Assembly (NCBI GenBank): GCA_964629885.1
Contig: CAZVRJ010000011.1
Coordinates: forward strand, 3,007-67,006
Reading direction: 5' to 3'
Origin: CAYWCV01 sp964629885
GTDB lineage: Bacteria; Bacteroidota; Rhodothermia; Balneolales; CAYWCV01
DNA: 64,000 bases
Below are positions 1-9,349 of the stretch, one piece after another (the stretch's first letter is position 1; every line of letters starts with the position of its first letter). Under the pieces are notes generated by a model. It had not been told where the DNA came from, searched no databases, and saw only the letters and a program-made list of their open reading frames with translations. The translations under genes and the position numbers were made by a program.

Positions 1-40
1 TTACCGTGAATAGCGCGATTGTAGCGATAATTGATTTCAT
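1..40 (-). CDS. 5' end of a secreted protein gene (partial)
   Basis: An ATG on the minus strand (bases 38-40) opens a reading frame that runs off the left edge of the window. The 13 visible codons read MKSIIATIALFTV, a lysine followed by a hydrophobic run, which is how a Sec signal peptide begins. The rest of the gene lies outside, so no function can be given. It is divergent from the membrane protein gene starting at 292. Confidence 0.5.
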   Translation of the reverse strand, partial: MKSIIATIALFTV

Positions 41-291
41 AGTGCCTTTTTTTGTTGAACTGGAAGTAATATCCAATTAATGTGTCGCTGACATGAAATT
101 GAAATCGTGTCCCGATTCAATTCATGGCGTGCAGGTTATACTGTCCTTACTTGATAATGTTCCCCTGGTGTCGATGTTTACATCCTTCGGTTCATCAAAT
201 ATGAGCCCGACATCTGTTTCCATCGCCAATATTCGTATTTTCACATGTCAGTTCGATTAAGTTCTCTGATTCACCTACCAACCATCTTCCC
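41..291. other. Divergent intergenic region, nothing recognised
   Basis: This is 251 bases between two divergent genes. It must hold promoters for both. I see no convincing hairpin, repeat, RNA gene or small ORF with a ribosome binding site in it. Confidence 0.4.
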
Positions 292-723
292 ATGTATACC
301 GGCTTCCAACACCTGCACTCCGCATTTGCCTACGTGGTGCTTGCACTCATCGTTATCGTCATTCTTATCGCGCTGATTGGTAAACTGGGAGGTAAACCAT
401 TCTCCTCTAGCTTGAAGCGTCTGGCCCTTTGGTCGATGCTTGCCCTGCACCTTCAGTTTGTAGTCGGGATCGCACTTTATTTTCTATCACCATTGGGGTT
501 TTCGGCAATGAGCGGTGAAGCCATGAGCGACTCCATGTTGCGTCTGTACGTGGTTGAACACCCAATCACCATGTTGTTGGGGATCATTGTCATCACGATT
601 GGCCACGGACGTATGAAGCGCACTGTAAATGACGATAAGAAGTACATGCAGCTCATTTTGTTCTACACGATCGGTTTGGCGTTGGTACTATCCAGAATTC
701 CTTGGACAGCCTGGCTAGGTTGA
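292..723 (+). CDS. Small four-helix membrane protein, cytochrome-b-like
   Basis: 143 residues with four hydrophobic segments at about residues 11-30, 43-65, 89-106 and 119-140. Histidines lie at the N-terminus (HLH at 7-9) and in or near later helices (LHLQF, EHPITM, GHGRMKR). Short proteins of this pattern starting MYTG.xHLHS are common in Bacteroidota and are usually named 'cytochrome B', apparently from distant similarity to cytochrome b561-like bundles. Heme binding is an inference from the histidines and is not shown. The ATG at 292 begins the conserved N-terminus. It stands alone between a divergent gene and a dehydrogenase gene. Confidence 0.6.
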   Translation: MYTGFQHLHSAFAYVVLALIVIVILIALIGKLGGKPFSSSLKRLALWSMLALHLQFVVGIALYFLSPLGFSAMSGEAMSDSMLRLYVVEHPITMLLGIIVITIGHGRMKRTVNDDKKYMQLILFYTIGLALVLSRIPWTAWLG

Positions 724-839
724 TCAACAAGATCGGTAAAGTTTGGCAGCAAGATGTGAGTCGTTTTCATGTCTAGAACTTCTTAAGTTGGTTTCAGGAC
801 ATATAATGTTCTTTGTACCATATTGATGAGGAGTACGTC

Positions 840-1592
840 ATGAAAATGCTAAAAGATAAGGTTGCAATAGTAACCGGCGGTGGATCAGGAATCGGCCGTG
901 CAGTGGCAATTTGCTATGCGAGAGAGGGCGCAAAAGTCGTAGTATCCGACATTGATGATATGGGTGGCAAAGCTACTGTCGACATGATTTTGAATGAGGG
1001 CGGTGAAGCCACGTATGTGCATGCCAACGTGGCAAGTGCGTCCGACAACGAAATGCTTGTCAAGAAAACAGTCGATGCATACGGGGCACTGCATATTGCC
1101 TGCAATAATGCAGGCATTGGCGGCCCGGCTTTCTTAACAGGCGAATATCCACTTGATGGGTGGGACAAAGTGATAGGCATCAATTTGACAGGCGTGTTTT
1201 TTGGCATGCGCTATCAAATACCTGAAATGCTCAAATCTGGAACCGGTGCCATTGTAAACATTGCCTCCATATTGGGTCAGGTCGGTTTCGCCACCGCATC
1301 GGCCTATGTGGCCGCAAAACATGGGGTAGTGGGTTTGACGAAGAATGCTGCCATTGAGTATGCCGACAAGGGAATCCGCGTGAACAGCGTCGGTCCAGCC
1401 TTTATCAAAACACCGTTGCTTGACAATCACCTCTCGCCAGAAGTGATGGACTTTTTGGTCACCAAACACCCAATTGGGCGCATGGGTGATGCCATGGAAG
1501 TCGCTGAGCTTGTGCTCTGGCTTAGCTCCGACAAGGCCTCGTTTGTGACGGGTAGCTATTATGCTGTCGATGGTGGGTATTTATCCGTTTGA
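840..1592 (+). CDS. Short-chain dehydrogenase/reductase (SDR)
   Basis: 250 residues, the normal length of a classical SDR: an NAD(P)-dependent oxidoreductase with a Rossmann fold. The dinucleotide motif TGGGSGIG is at residues 12-19, the structural NNAG motif at 89-92, and the catalytic set is Ser143, Tyr156 and Lys160 (YVAAK). The C-terminus GSYYAVDGGYLSV is typical. A longer frame reaches back to a TTG at 813, but the ATG at 840 is preferred because GAGGAG (828-833) sits about 6 bases upstream and the conserved fold starts just after it. The substrate cannot be read from sequence; relatives act on alcohols, 3-oxoacyl chains and sugars. The next gene encodes an OsmC protein. Confidence 0.85.
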   Translation: MKMLKDKVAIVTGGGSGIGRAVAICYAREGAKVVVSDIDDMGGKATVDMILNEGGEATYVHANVASASDNEMLVKKTVDAYGALHIACNNAGIGGPAFLTGEYPLDGWDKVIGINLTGVFFGMRYQIPEMLKSGTGAIVNIASILGQVGFATASAYVAAKHGVVGLTKNAAIEYADKGIRVNSVGPAFIKTPLLDNHLSPEVMDFLVTKHPIGRMGDAMEVAELVLWLSSDKASFVTGSYYAVDGGYLSV

Positions 1593-1651
1593 TTGACACA
1601 GTTTGTATATTCAGATTAGTAAACAAAAAATACAATTAACTACACTGCTTT

Positions 1652-2065
1652 ATGATTCGACATTCAACTGCCGTATGGAATGGTTCTGGTAAAGAAGGTT
1701 ATGGACATCTAACTACTGCCAGTACTGTACTGAAAGAAACGCAATACTCATTCAGCTCACGGTTTGAGGAAGGTATAGGCACGAACCCCGAAGAGCTTAT
1801 TGCCGCTGCACACGCAGGGTGCTTTTCTATGAAGCTCAGTTTTATTCTCGGTGCTGCTGGTTTCACACCTGATGTTCTCACCACGAAATGTAACATCACA
1901 TTTGAAAACGGGAAAATCGTTAGATCGCATCTCATACTCGTTGCTAATGTACCGGGCATTGATCAGGCAACATTCGACGCTTCAGTAAAAGATGCAAAGG
2001 AAAACTGCCCTGTATCATTGCTATTGAACACAGAAATAAGTGTAGAAGCTACTTTAAAGGCTTAA
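1652..2065 (+). CDS. OsmC/Ohr-family peroxiredoxin
   Basis: 137 residues matching the OsmC family throughout. Members reduce organic hydroperoxides or hydrogen peroxide in the cytoplasm with a pair of cysteines. Both are present: Cys57 in AAHAGCFSM and Cys119 in ENCPVSLLL. The N-terminal W.G..KEG.G.LTT pattern is that of the OsmC branch rather than Ohr. The gene follows the SDR gene by 59 bases on the same strand, so co-transcription is possible. The physiological substrate is not determined by sequence. Confidence 0.85.
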   Translation: MIRHSTAVWNGSGKEGYGHLTTASTVLKETQYSFSSRFEEGIGTNPEELIAAAHAGCFSMKLSFILGAAGFTPDVLTTKCNITFENGKIVRSHLILVANVPGIDQATFDASVKDAKENCPVSLLLNTEISVEATLKA

Positions 2066-2164
2066 TGATAAAATAGTGCGTTCGCATTTCGAACCCTGAA
2101 TAGGATTCAAATACCTGGTATAAGGCCATTAATCCGTCACTGTGAGCGTGATGGCGTAGGATGA

Positions 2165-2779
2165 TTAACGCTTCGAATTGAAACTCTGAGCGCTGGTTCG
2201 AATCATATGCAAGGTAGAATCTGGTCCCATCCAGCCATTCGAGGACATCATACCTGGACCCTTATAACTCATGAACCAGTTCTCCAAAATTTGCAGCATT
2301 TCGGGATAATCACTTAACAAACAAGCAAGCGACTCACACGGTACCAAACGCAAATTCTCATCGGTAGGAATCAGCAGCACCTTATCGTCGATTTCGCCAC
2401 GGTCAATGAGCCTGAAAGTCCCCAAGGGCATAGCCGAGACTAAGCTGCCAGTCGCCTGTCGTTTAGATAAAAGAAGTGCGTCGACGGGATCGCCATCACC
2501 ACCATCCTCGGGATCTGAAAATGTTGATGGGATGAACCCGTAATTAACTGGGTACGGGAGGAAACGTATCTCGCGAGGCTTTCCATCGATTAATTCAGCC
2601 TCGAATAGGTCTCTATCTTTGTTGTATTCAAACTTAATGGATTCACCTGCTGGTATTTCAACTACCATATAAACAGCTGACGAGTCGATGGTCGCAAACG
2701 CTGGCAACGAATCGTATTTAACCTTGCTGTTACAACCAGCTATAAGGTAAAAAACCGAGAGGATCAGTAATAATCGCAT
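2165..2779 (-). CDS. ppa: Family I inorganic pyrophosphatase, predicted lipoprotein
   Basis: Hydrolyses pyrophosphate to two phosphates. With the ATG at 2779 the protein is 204 residues and begins with a lipoprotein signal ending in LIAGC, so Cys16 would be lipidated. The catalytic core is complete by comparison with E. coli Ppa: the E..K..E pattern in VEIPAGESIKFEYNKDRD, NYGF, the metal-binding DGDPVDALL, IDDK, and the YK pair in FMSYKGPG. An in-frame upstream start at 2806 is rejected because it would lie inside the terminator hairpin of the neighbouring receptor gene. Family I enzymes are normally cytoplasmic, so an envelope-anchored copy with an intact active site is unusual. Confidence 0.85.
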   Translation of the reverse strand: MRLLLILSVFYLIAGCNSKVKYDSLPAFATIDSSAVYMVVEIPAGESIKFEYNKDRDLFEAELIDGKPREIRFLPYPVNYGFIPSTFSDPEDGGDGDPVDALLLSKRQATGSLVSAMPLGTFRLIDRGEIDDKVLLIPTDENLRLVPCESLACLLSDYPEMLQILENWFMSYKGPGMMSSNGWMGPDSTLHMIRTSAQSFNSKR

Positions 2780-2790
2780 ATGGATAGAAT

Positions 2791-2823
2791 AAAAAAAGCC
2801 ACTCACCTTATGATGAGTGGCTT
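2791..2823 (-). terminator. Rho-independent terminator of the TonB receptor gene
   Basis: A 10-bp perfect stem (arms 2796-2805 and 2814-2823) with an 8-base loop, followed on the minus strand by seven T residues (2791-2797). It lies 18 bases beyond the stop codon of the receptor gene. It separates receptor transcription from the pyrophosphatase gene, which starts at 2779. Confidence 0.85.
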
Positions 2824-2841
2824 AATTGAATTTAGGTACGT

Positions 2842-5616
2842 TTAGTTACCAAACAAATCCATCTTGATACCAAAGTTCATTCTAACATTGTAGAATTCCT
2901 CCTGCATCATGCGGGAGCGAATACCTTGATAGTAACGAAGCGGCTGGTTCGTCAAATTGTTGACTTCGGCAAAGACACGAATTTTTGGAGTAATCGTATA
3001 CGAGCCGTTCACGTCGATAAATGTCTGGCGATCGTAGAAGCGGTCTTCGAAGGACTCGCCACCGAGTTCATCTACATAGTCGCTAGCATAGTTGAGCGAA
3101 GTACGTAACGACAAGCGCGATGTTTCGTACGACAACGAGCCGTTAAACATGTTCTTGGCTGTTCCTGGAAGTGATAGGTCGTCGTTTTCGCGTCCCTCGA
3201 CACCTGAGGTAGAAGACTCGGTGCGCGTGTAGTTCAAGTAAACTCCGAGACCTTTCCACAATTGGCGCTGAATGGCAACCTCAAATCCAAATACATCGGC
3301 AGTACCACCGTTCAATGCTGTTGTGAACTGAAGACCGGAGCCAAATGTTGGGTCTGTGTAATTGCGGGTGGTCTGGTTGTAGATGAAGTTGTTGACATCT
3401 TTATAGAACACGCCGGCCGACACAATACCTACGTTGCTGAAGTAGCTTTCAGCCATCAGGTCAAAGTTCATGGCCGTGGTGGCCTTCAGATCTGGGTTTC
3501 CGCGCTCAAGTTCGGAATCCTCCGAAACAAACAACGCGTATGGAACCAATTGGAAGTAACCCGGACGGGCTAATGTGTTGGTCCAGGCAAAACGGACGAT
3601 GGAGTTCTCGTTAACGGCATATCGCAGGTGCAAGCCCGGCATAACGTTGACATACGAATTGGAACCCGTGTTCTTGGTTACTACTTCCTCGTCCACATCG
3701 AATTCATTACCCGTGTAGTCGATAGATGTAGCTTCGATGCGCAAACCAACAACCGCCGACAATTTATCGCTTAATTGATGGTCAACCATGGCGTAGGTCG
3801 ATGCAATTTGCTCGTCTGCATTGTAGTTGCCAGAAATGTACTCCTCCAAGCCATCTTCCTTGCGGAATAGTGAGCCATTTTCTAAGTTCAGTCCACCCAA
3901 GAACTCTGCCGTCACAAATTGGCCAGCACGATACTTCGAGCCCGGCATGAAACCGGAGTCGGTCTGGTCATTGTACGGAACTGACCCAAGGGTCGAACCA
4001 AATGTTGCAACACTGAGTGGGCGATAATAGTAGAAGTTATTTTCGCGCTCTTTGTTTTTAGTGCGAATTTTTCCGCCAAACTTTAAGAAGCCATCGTTGC
4101 TGTACGGAAGAAGCAAATCAATTTTTGCATTTAGATCTTGGTCGGATGTGAAGCTGTATTGCTCAGAAAGCTCGTGGAAACTAATTGCCAAATTGTCGGT
4201 GGTGTTCGCAAGTTGGGCGTTAGGTTTGTTCGTGTCGGTCAAGTCGAGCACCGTTGCGCGGCCAGCTTGGCGATAGCTGATATAGCGCTCATTTGGACGC
4301 TCTTCACTTGCTTTAGCGGCAGAAATAGACCAGTTGAGCTTGAGGCTGCCAAAAAGGTGATCGCCACCGAGCGACAAATTTCTGGTGCGCTGGTCTTCAA
4401 GACGTGTTGCTTTTACACGATCGTTATCAAGACCACCTTTCGTTTGGAATTGGACGCGTGCTGGCAAGTTGTAGGTGCCATTGCCGTTGTCAACTGCCTG
4501 ATTGCGGTCGAATGCGCGTTGGATTTGGCTAACACGCATGCGGTAGCGGTTCTCCCAGTCATCACGCCAGTTGTACATACCATTCAGGTAGATAACGTTT
4601 CTGTCGTCTACGCGGTAATCTAAGCCAATCGATCCACTACGACGGTCACGACGGACCAAATACTTACGTATGTCAAATTCGTCCAGTACGGCTCGTCCAT
4701 CATTTAACTCAGTCCAAACTGCCTCGATGTTGTCGGAGCCGAAGTCATGGCTGTGAAAGGTGCCCGAAAGCATCACACCAAGTTTATCGTCGGCAAAACG
4801 GTTGCCGACAGAAAAAGAGCCATTCCAAATTGGCTTGTTGCTGAGGAAGTTCATCCCACTTGCTGCAGTACCTGAAAAACGTAGCCCACTCGGGGTGCTT
4901 TTAGTAATTAAGTTTACCGATCCACCGATAGCATCGGCGTCCATGTCGGGTAAAACAGCCTTGCTTACCTCGATGCTTTGGATCATGTCGGCAGGAATGA
5001 GATCAAGCTGGATAAGGCGGTTGTCACCTTCGGCCGAAGGCATACGCTCGCCGTTAAGGGTTACAGAGTTTAGCTGTGGCGCCATGCCACGAATGATGAT
5101 GTTACGGGCTTCACCTTGGTCATTCTGAATGGTGATACCGCTGACGCGCTTCAGGGCATCTCCGATATTGGCATCCGGGAAACGGCCAACCTGATCGGAA
5201 GACACCACATTCGTGATGTTCATATTGTTACGCTGCTGATTAAGAGCACGAGCCTGGCCACGAAGATTGTCGCCGAGAACGATGACTTCGTCGCCTACTT
5301 TCGCTGCTTCTTCCAAGCGGACATTCAATGCGCTGGATTCTCCCTGACGAACAACAACTGGGAGATTCAGAGTGGCGTAGCCGATGTACGAAACTCTGAC
5401 GGTGTAGGAACCAACCGGCACGTTCACAAGCGTATAGCGTCCGTTGGCATCAGAAACTGTTCCCTTAGATGGCAACTCCACCAAGAGAACCGTTGCACCA
5501 GGCATTGGGAATCCGTCTCTGTCTACAACGCGGCCTGTTATCGATCCTGATTGCGCAAAAACGGTAAGGGGTGACACAATTATTAAAAGCAGAACACAGA
5601 ATAACTTTTGTAACAT
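2842..5616 (-). CDS. TonB-dependent outer membrane receptor with carboxypeptidase-regulatory-like domain
   Basis: 924 residues from the ATG at 5616. An in-frame start at 5646 would put ten residues before the signal peptide MLQKLFCVLLLIIVS. After signal cleavage (VFAQ) comes a carboxypeptidase-regulatory-like domain (about 25-110: GSITGRVVDRDGFPMPGATV), then a plug domain (about 130-240: FPDANIGDALKRVSGI, IIIRGM, VTLNGERMPS, DADAIGGSVNLITK), then a 22-strand-type barrel. The plug signature resembles the TIGR01782 (Xanthomonas/Caulobacter) receptor group. It imports a ligand across the outer membrane using TonB/ExbBD energy. No SusD partner is next to it, which argues against a standard SusCD glycan system. 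The neighbour is an envelope pyrophosphatase, so a phosphorus-containing ligand is possible but unproven. Confidence 0.85.
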   Translation of the reverse strand: MLQKLFCVLLLIIVSPLTVFAQSGSITGRVVDRDGFPMPGATVLLVELPSKGTVSDANGRYTLVNVPVGSYTVRVSYIGYATLNLPVVVRQGESSALNVRLEEAAKVGDEVIVLGDNLRGQARALNQQRNNMNITNVVSSDQVGRFPDANIGDALKRVSGITIQNDQGEARNIIIRGMAPQLNSVTLNGERMPSAEGDNRLIQLDLIPADMIQSIEVSKAVLPDMDADAIGGSVNLITKSTPSGLRFSGTAASGMNFLSNKPIWNGSFSVGNRFADDKLGVMLSGTFHSHDFGSDNIEAVWTELNDGRAVLDEFDIRKYLVRRDRRSGSIGLDYRVDDRNVIYLNGMYNWRDDWENRYRMRVSQIQRAFDRNQAVDNGNGTYNLPARVQFQTKGGLDNDRVKATRLEDQRTRNLSLGGDHLFGSLKLNWSISAAKASEERPNERYISYRQAGRATVLDLTDTNKPNAQLANTTDNLAISFHELSEQYSFTSDQDLNAKIDLLLPYSNDGFLKFGGKIRTKNKERENNFYYYRPLSVATFGSTLGSVPYNDQTDSGFMPGSKYRAGQFVTAEFLGGLNLENGSLFRKEDGLEEYISGNYNADEQIASTYAMVDHQLSDKLSAVVGLRIEATSIDYTGNEFDVDEEVVTKNTGSNSYVNVMPGLHLRYAVNENSIVRFAWTNTLARPGYFQLVPYALFVSEDSELERGNPDLKATTAMNFDLMAESYFSNVGIVSAGVFYKDVNNFIYNQTTRNYTDPTFGSGLQFTTALNGGTADVFGFEVAIQRQLWKGLGVYLNYTRTESSTSGVEGRENDDLSLPGTAKNMFNGSLSYETSRLSLRTSLNYASDYVDELGGESFEDRFYDRQTFIDVNGSYTITPKIRVFAEVNNLTNQPLRYYQGIRSRMMQEEFYNVRMNFGIKMDLFGN

Positions 5617-5659
5617 AGAATCAAATGTGGTTTTTGGATAAGTCAAAAGATATTATCCC

Positions 5660-5694
5660 CACATAATGTCAGTGTTAAACTAATGTCACATAAT
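5660..5694. promoter_or_regulatory. Direct repeats upstream of the TonB receptor gene
   Basis: The octamer TAATGTCA occurs at 5664-5671 and 5681-5688, 17 bp apart. CACATAAT occurs at 5660-5667 and 5687-5694. They lie 44-78 bp upstream of the receptor start on the minus strand, where an operator is expected. TGTCA half-sites recall Pho boxes, but the spacing differs from the E. coli 11-bp repeat. Candidate only. Confidence 0.3.
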
Positions 5695-5711
5695 TGTTAC
5701 TTGCAGGCGAA

Positions 5712-6674
5712 TCAGTCGACTGGTTTAGTGGTCGGGAAATTCTGCCCACCTATCCAGTTTTCGTCCTTGCCGTCGACCTCAGCCCGGTAAACGCGGCTGG
5801 TTGGGTATGCCCACATGATATCGTCGTTTGCGAGAATCATGTCGAGAACGGCCTCGCTGATCTGTTGCTGAGTGCCTCTGCGGCGTCTCGGATCGGTGAG
5901 ATACCGGATCGTTAGATTAATCCCATACTCCTTGATATCAACGTAAACTGTGGGAGTGAGAATGCTGTAATTCAAATAGTAGGTCGAAGCCGCCTCGATC
6001 ATCTCTTGTTGCGCGCTTTTGGTGACTTCGGCTGAATATCTGTTAGCTATCTCCAAAAGGAGTTCTTTAGCCTTACGCCAGTTACTCTCAAAGGCTATTC
6101 GCACGGTTACTTCATTCCAAATATACTTGAAGCCACCAGTGTAGTTGTAGACGTGGCCAATGAAAACTCTGTGGTTAGATACATGCACAACACGACCCGT
6201 GCTTTGATCGGCATCAACCCACTCTCCGATCTCCATCAGGGTGAACTTAAACAAGCCCTGGTCAATTACGTCGCCCTTCACAACTCCTGTGGCATCCTTA
6301 ATAGCTATTCGATCGCCTAGACGGAAGGGGTGTCTCCACATAATGAACATGAAGGCGGCGATGTCTTGTACAGGTTCGCGTAATACGATAACCAGACCAG
6401 CGGCTACGAGCGCGATATACGTACCGATCGCCCCCACCCCCTCAAACCAAATACGACCGATAAGAAGTATGCCAAGTATGGCAATGACGAATCGGGTGGT
6501 TTTACCCCACTTGTATCTCACTCCGGTGTCGGTCACATTTCGAAGGGCAATTTTAAGTACGGCAAACTGAACGATGGCCAGAATTATTGCCGCTGCTACC
6601 GAGAGCAACAGTTTCAAAGAGGCGTCTTGGCTGATGCCCAAAAACTCGCTAATTATTTGTAAAATTCGGTCCAT
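5712..6674 (-). CDS. MscS-family mechanosensitive channel
   Basis: 320 residues. Three transmembrane segments lie near residues 20-45, 60-80 and 84-105. The last runs into the pore-lining region IGTYIALVAAGLVIVLREPVQDIAAFMF, and the beta domain follows (PFRLGDRIAIKDATGVVKGDV...HVSNHRVF). These are the MscS hallmarks. Such channels open under membrane tension and release solutes during osmotic downshock. The C-terminal region (200-320) is the mixed alpha/beta vestibule. It is transcribed toward the TonB receptor gene but is separated from it by 95 bases holding a candidate operator. It is divergent from mutS2. Confidence 0.85.
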   Translation of the reverse strand: MDRILQIISEFLGISQDASLKLLLSVAAAIILAIVQFAVLKIALRNVTDTGVRYKWGKTTRFVIAILGILLIGRIWFEGVGAIGTYIALVAAGLVIVLREPVQDIAAFMFIMWRHPFRLGDRIAIKDATGVVKGDVIDQGLFKFTLMEIGEWVDADQSTGRVVHVSNHRVFIGHVYNYTGGFKYIWNEVTVRIAFESNWRKAKELLLEIANRYSAEVTKSAQQEMIEAASTYYLNYSILTPTVYVDIKEYGINLTIRYLTDPRRRRGTQQQISEAVLDMILANDDIMWAYPTSRVYRAEVDGKDENWIGGQNFPTTKPVD

Positions 6675-6961
6675 AATATCAGCCTGAATCGGCTTGATTT
6701 GAAAGGTATAAAATCGAACTCAGTCAGTTGTATCGTTTGAGGAATGACAACAGGGTATCCTATGTTTTACGATTAAGTCGATAACAAGATTCAAGAATCT
6801 GAGTACTCGTCTTAACTTTTGCCCATCTGAACCAATCAAAAAAATCCCTATGCTCTCATCGATCTCAAAATATAAAGATACCGCATTATTACTTACCCGA
6901 ACCGGCCACTAATTGATGATGGACAAGCCGAGTGGTTGCAAATTGTCCGTACCTTTTAGGC
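6675..6961. other. Divergent spacer between the MscS gene and mutS2
   Basis: A 287-base divergent region that should hold promoters for both genes. It is AT-rich in its centre. I recognise no hairpin, repeat or small gene in it. Confidence 0.4.
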
Positions 6962-9349
6962 ATGCTGCTCTACCCTGAAAATCTTACCCAGAAAATCGGA
7001 TTTGAAACTGTTCGTGAGTCCACCATGCAGGGTATACTCACAAACATGGGAGCCGAGCATCTCGAATCGCTGCATCCAACCGCCGACATGGTTGAATTGC
7101 GCGACCGCTCAGAGTCGACCGAAGAGATGTTGCGGATACTTCAATTGGGTGAGGGATTGCCGCTTGAGGGGTTGTATGACATCCGCCAAGCCGTTAAGCG
7201 ATCGAGGGTTCAGCGCAGCATTCTCGATCCTATGTCGTTGCTTCAAATCGGTGCCATGGCATCAGCGTCGAGGCGTATCAAACAGTTTTTCCAAGCAAAG
7301 ATGGATTTATATCCACGACTGGGAGCTACAGGAAACAAGCTGGTACCCATCAAGGAACTCGAGACTGCGGTTCAGAATGTGTTGAGCGAGAGTGGAGAGG
7401 TGAAAGATACGGCCAGTAACACGCTTCGCAACATACGCCGATCGATGCACCAGCGTAAGGCCGAGCTTCGAACCACATTGGATCGAATATTACGGGAGGC
7501 AGCCCGTAACGAAATGACCGGCGACGAAGGGATGACAATACGCAACGGCAGGATGGTGATCCCTGTAAAAGTAGAATACAAGCGCAAGATCCAGGGTTTC
7601 ATCCACGATATATCTGCAACGGGCCAAACCGTTTACCTTGAGCCTGTCGAGGCGCTGCATTTAAACAACGAAATTCGGCAACTCGAAATTCAGGAAGCCC
7701 AAGAGATAGAGCGGTTGCTCATGGAGCTCACCGATCTGGTGCGAAAGTATGCCGACAATCTCCACGAGAATGGTGAGCACATAGGCGAATTGGATTTGGC
7801 TCACGCTATTGGTCGGTTCTCATATCGGCTAAATGGACAAATTCCGGAGTGGGGCACCGCTCAACTCAAGTTGTTGAGAGCAAAGAATCCACACCTTTTA
7901 CTCAAGAAGTTAAGGGACTCGACAAGAAAAGAAGAAGTTGTTCCGCTAGACTTGGAGCTCGACTCCAATGAGCGTTGCCTTCTGATCACGGGTCCGAACG
8001 CAGGCGGGAAGTCGGTGGCCCTAAAAACGCTCGGCTTGTGCTCCATCATGCTGCAATGCGGATATGCAATCCCCGTGGCCGATGGAACCCAAATGCCGGT
8101 TTTCGACAGCATCTTCATCGACTTGGGCGACGATCAGTCGGTCGAGCAAGACCTTTCTACGTTCTCATCGCGCCTCACATGGATGCGCGACACCCTCAAG
8201 GAGGCGAAACATGGCAGTTTGGTGCTCATCGACGAAGCAGGTACCGGCACAGACCCAGAAGAGGGAGCCGCATTATACCAAGCCTTCATGGAAACCATGA
8301 TGGAACGTGGAGTGCTTGTATTGGCTACGACGCACCACGGACATCTCAAAATATTTGCACATGATCATCCACAGGCTGTAAATGCCTCGATGGAGTTCGA
8401 CCCAGTAACCCTATCGCCGACTTATATTTTTAGGAAAGGCGTACCTGGAAGCAGTTATGCCTTTGAGATAGCGGCACGAATCGGTGTCGATGGCATGCTG
8501 CTCGACCGAGCTCGCGCAAAGATCGGGAAGTCGAAGAACAGGGTTGAATCGTTGATCCTCGAGCTTCAAACAAAGACCCGAGAAGCCGATTTGGCTGCGT
8601 TTCAAGCCGGAATCACACTTCGCGAGGTTGAGAAGCAGCGCTCCGATCTTGAGACCAAACAAAAGGCCATACTCAACGAGCAGACCAAACTTCGACAAAA
8701 AGCCCTCCAAGAGGCGCGTAACATTGTGATTGGTGCACAAAAGCAAGTCGATGACGCGGTTAAGCAGATCAAAAAGAGTGGTGGCGACAAAGAGGTGGTG
8801 AAGGCGGTTCGGAAAAAGGTACGCGACACTGTGGCTGCAAACGATAGCGAACTGCAGCAAATTGATGAGCAACGGTTATATGAGGTGTCGGGCGACCCGC
8901 CAGTGCCGGGCGACATGATCCGTTTCTTGGACGGCAAGAGCACCGGCGAGCTATTAGAGCTGACGGGCAAGCAGGCAGTCGTACTGGTTAATGGAATGAG
9001 GATGAAGACACGAGTCGAAAAGTTGGTAAAGGTGACCGAGCAAATCAAAAAGCCAACAACACCTATGGTTAAGGTGATGTCTTCGGCATCAATGCCAGTG
9101 CCACTTCAGGTGCCCATCACACTCGATATAAGGGGCATGCGTGCCGACGAAGCCGAGAAAAAGGTGGTTCGATACATAGACGATGTAATCCAGACAGGGT
9201 TGCATCAGGTCGAGATCATTCACGGAAAGGGCGATGGTATTCTGAGGAAGATTGTTCACGACCATCTTGTGACACGCGGAAACATCCGCAAATATTACAC
9301 ACCACGCTGGGACATGGGTGGACCAGGGGTAACAGTTATTGAAGTTTGA
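6962..9349 (+). CDS. mutS2: MutS2, Smr-domain DNA/ribosome-handling ATPase
   Basis: 795 residues from the ATG at 6962. A GTG at 6932 is also in frame, but MutS2 proteins typically start with a sequence like MLLYPENLTQKIGF. The order is MutS core and clamp, ATPase with Walker A GPNAGGKS near residue 344, Walker B LVLIDEAGTGTDPEEG, then a charged coiled coil (about 510-640) and a C-terminal Smr domain with LDIRGM and HGKGDG. MutS2 lacks the mismatch-recognition domain of MutS. In studied species it suppresses recombination or acts in rescue of collided ribosomes, with the Smr domain as nuclease. The stop codon directly abuts that of the convergent XRE gene. Confidence 0.92.
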   Translation: MLLYPENLTQKIGFETVRESTMQGILTNMGAEHLESLHPTADMVELRDRSESTEEMLRILQLGEGLPLEGLYDIRQAVKRSRVQRSILDPMSLLQIGAMASASRRIKQFFQAKMDLYPRLGATGNKLVPIKELETAVQNVLSESGEVKDTASNTLRNIRRSMHQRKAELRTTLDRILREAARNEMTGDEGMTIRNGRMVIPVKVEYKRKIQGFIHDISATGQTVYLEPVEALHLNNEIRQLEIQEAQEIERLLMELTDLVRKYADNLHENGEHIGELDLAHAIGRFSYRLNGQIPEWGTAQLKLLRAKNPHLLLKKLRDSTRKEEVVPLDLELDSNERCLLITGPNAGGKSVALKTLGLCSIMLQCGYAIPVADGTQMPVFDSIFIDLGDDQSVEQDLSTFSSRLTWMRDTLKEAKHGSLVLIDEAGTGTDPEEGAALYQAFMETMMERGVLVLATTHHGHLKIFAHDHPQAVNASMEFDPVTLSPTYIFRKGVPGSSYAFEIAARIGVDGMLLDRARAKIGKSKNRVESLILELQTKTREADLAAFQAGITLREVEKQRSDLETKQKAILNEQTKLRQKALQEARNIVIGAQKQVDDAVKQIKKSGGDKEVVKAVRKKVRDTVAANDSELQQIDEQRLYEVSGDPPVPGDMIRFLDGKSTGELLELTGKQAVVLVNGMRMKTRVEKLVKVTEQIKKPTTPMVKVMSSASMPVPLQVPITLDIRGMRADEAEKKVVRYIDDVIQTGLHQVEIIHGKGDGILRKIVHDHLVTRGNIRKYYTPRWDMGGPGVTVIEV

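Noticed and set aside
813..839. TTG start for the SDR gene
   Set aside because: The ATG at 840 has a good ribosome binding site and begins at the usual point before the Rossmann motif.
2185..2215. tRNA-like GGTTCGAATC T-arm motif
   Set aside because: It lies inside the pyrophosphatase coding region and no acceptor or anticodon stems flank it.
4138..4623. Plus-strand ORF of 161 codons inside the TonB receptor gene
   Set aside because: Antisense shadow of a clear receptor; no promoter, ribosome binding site or recognisable product.
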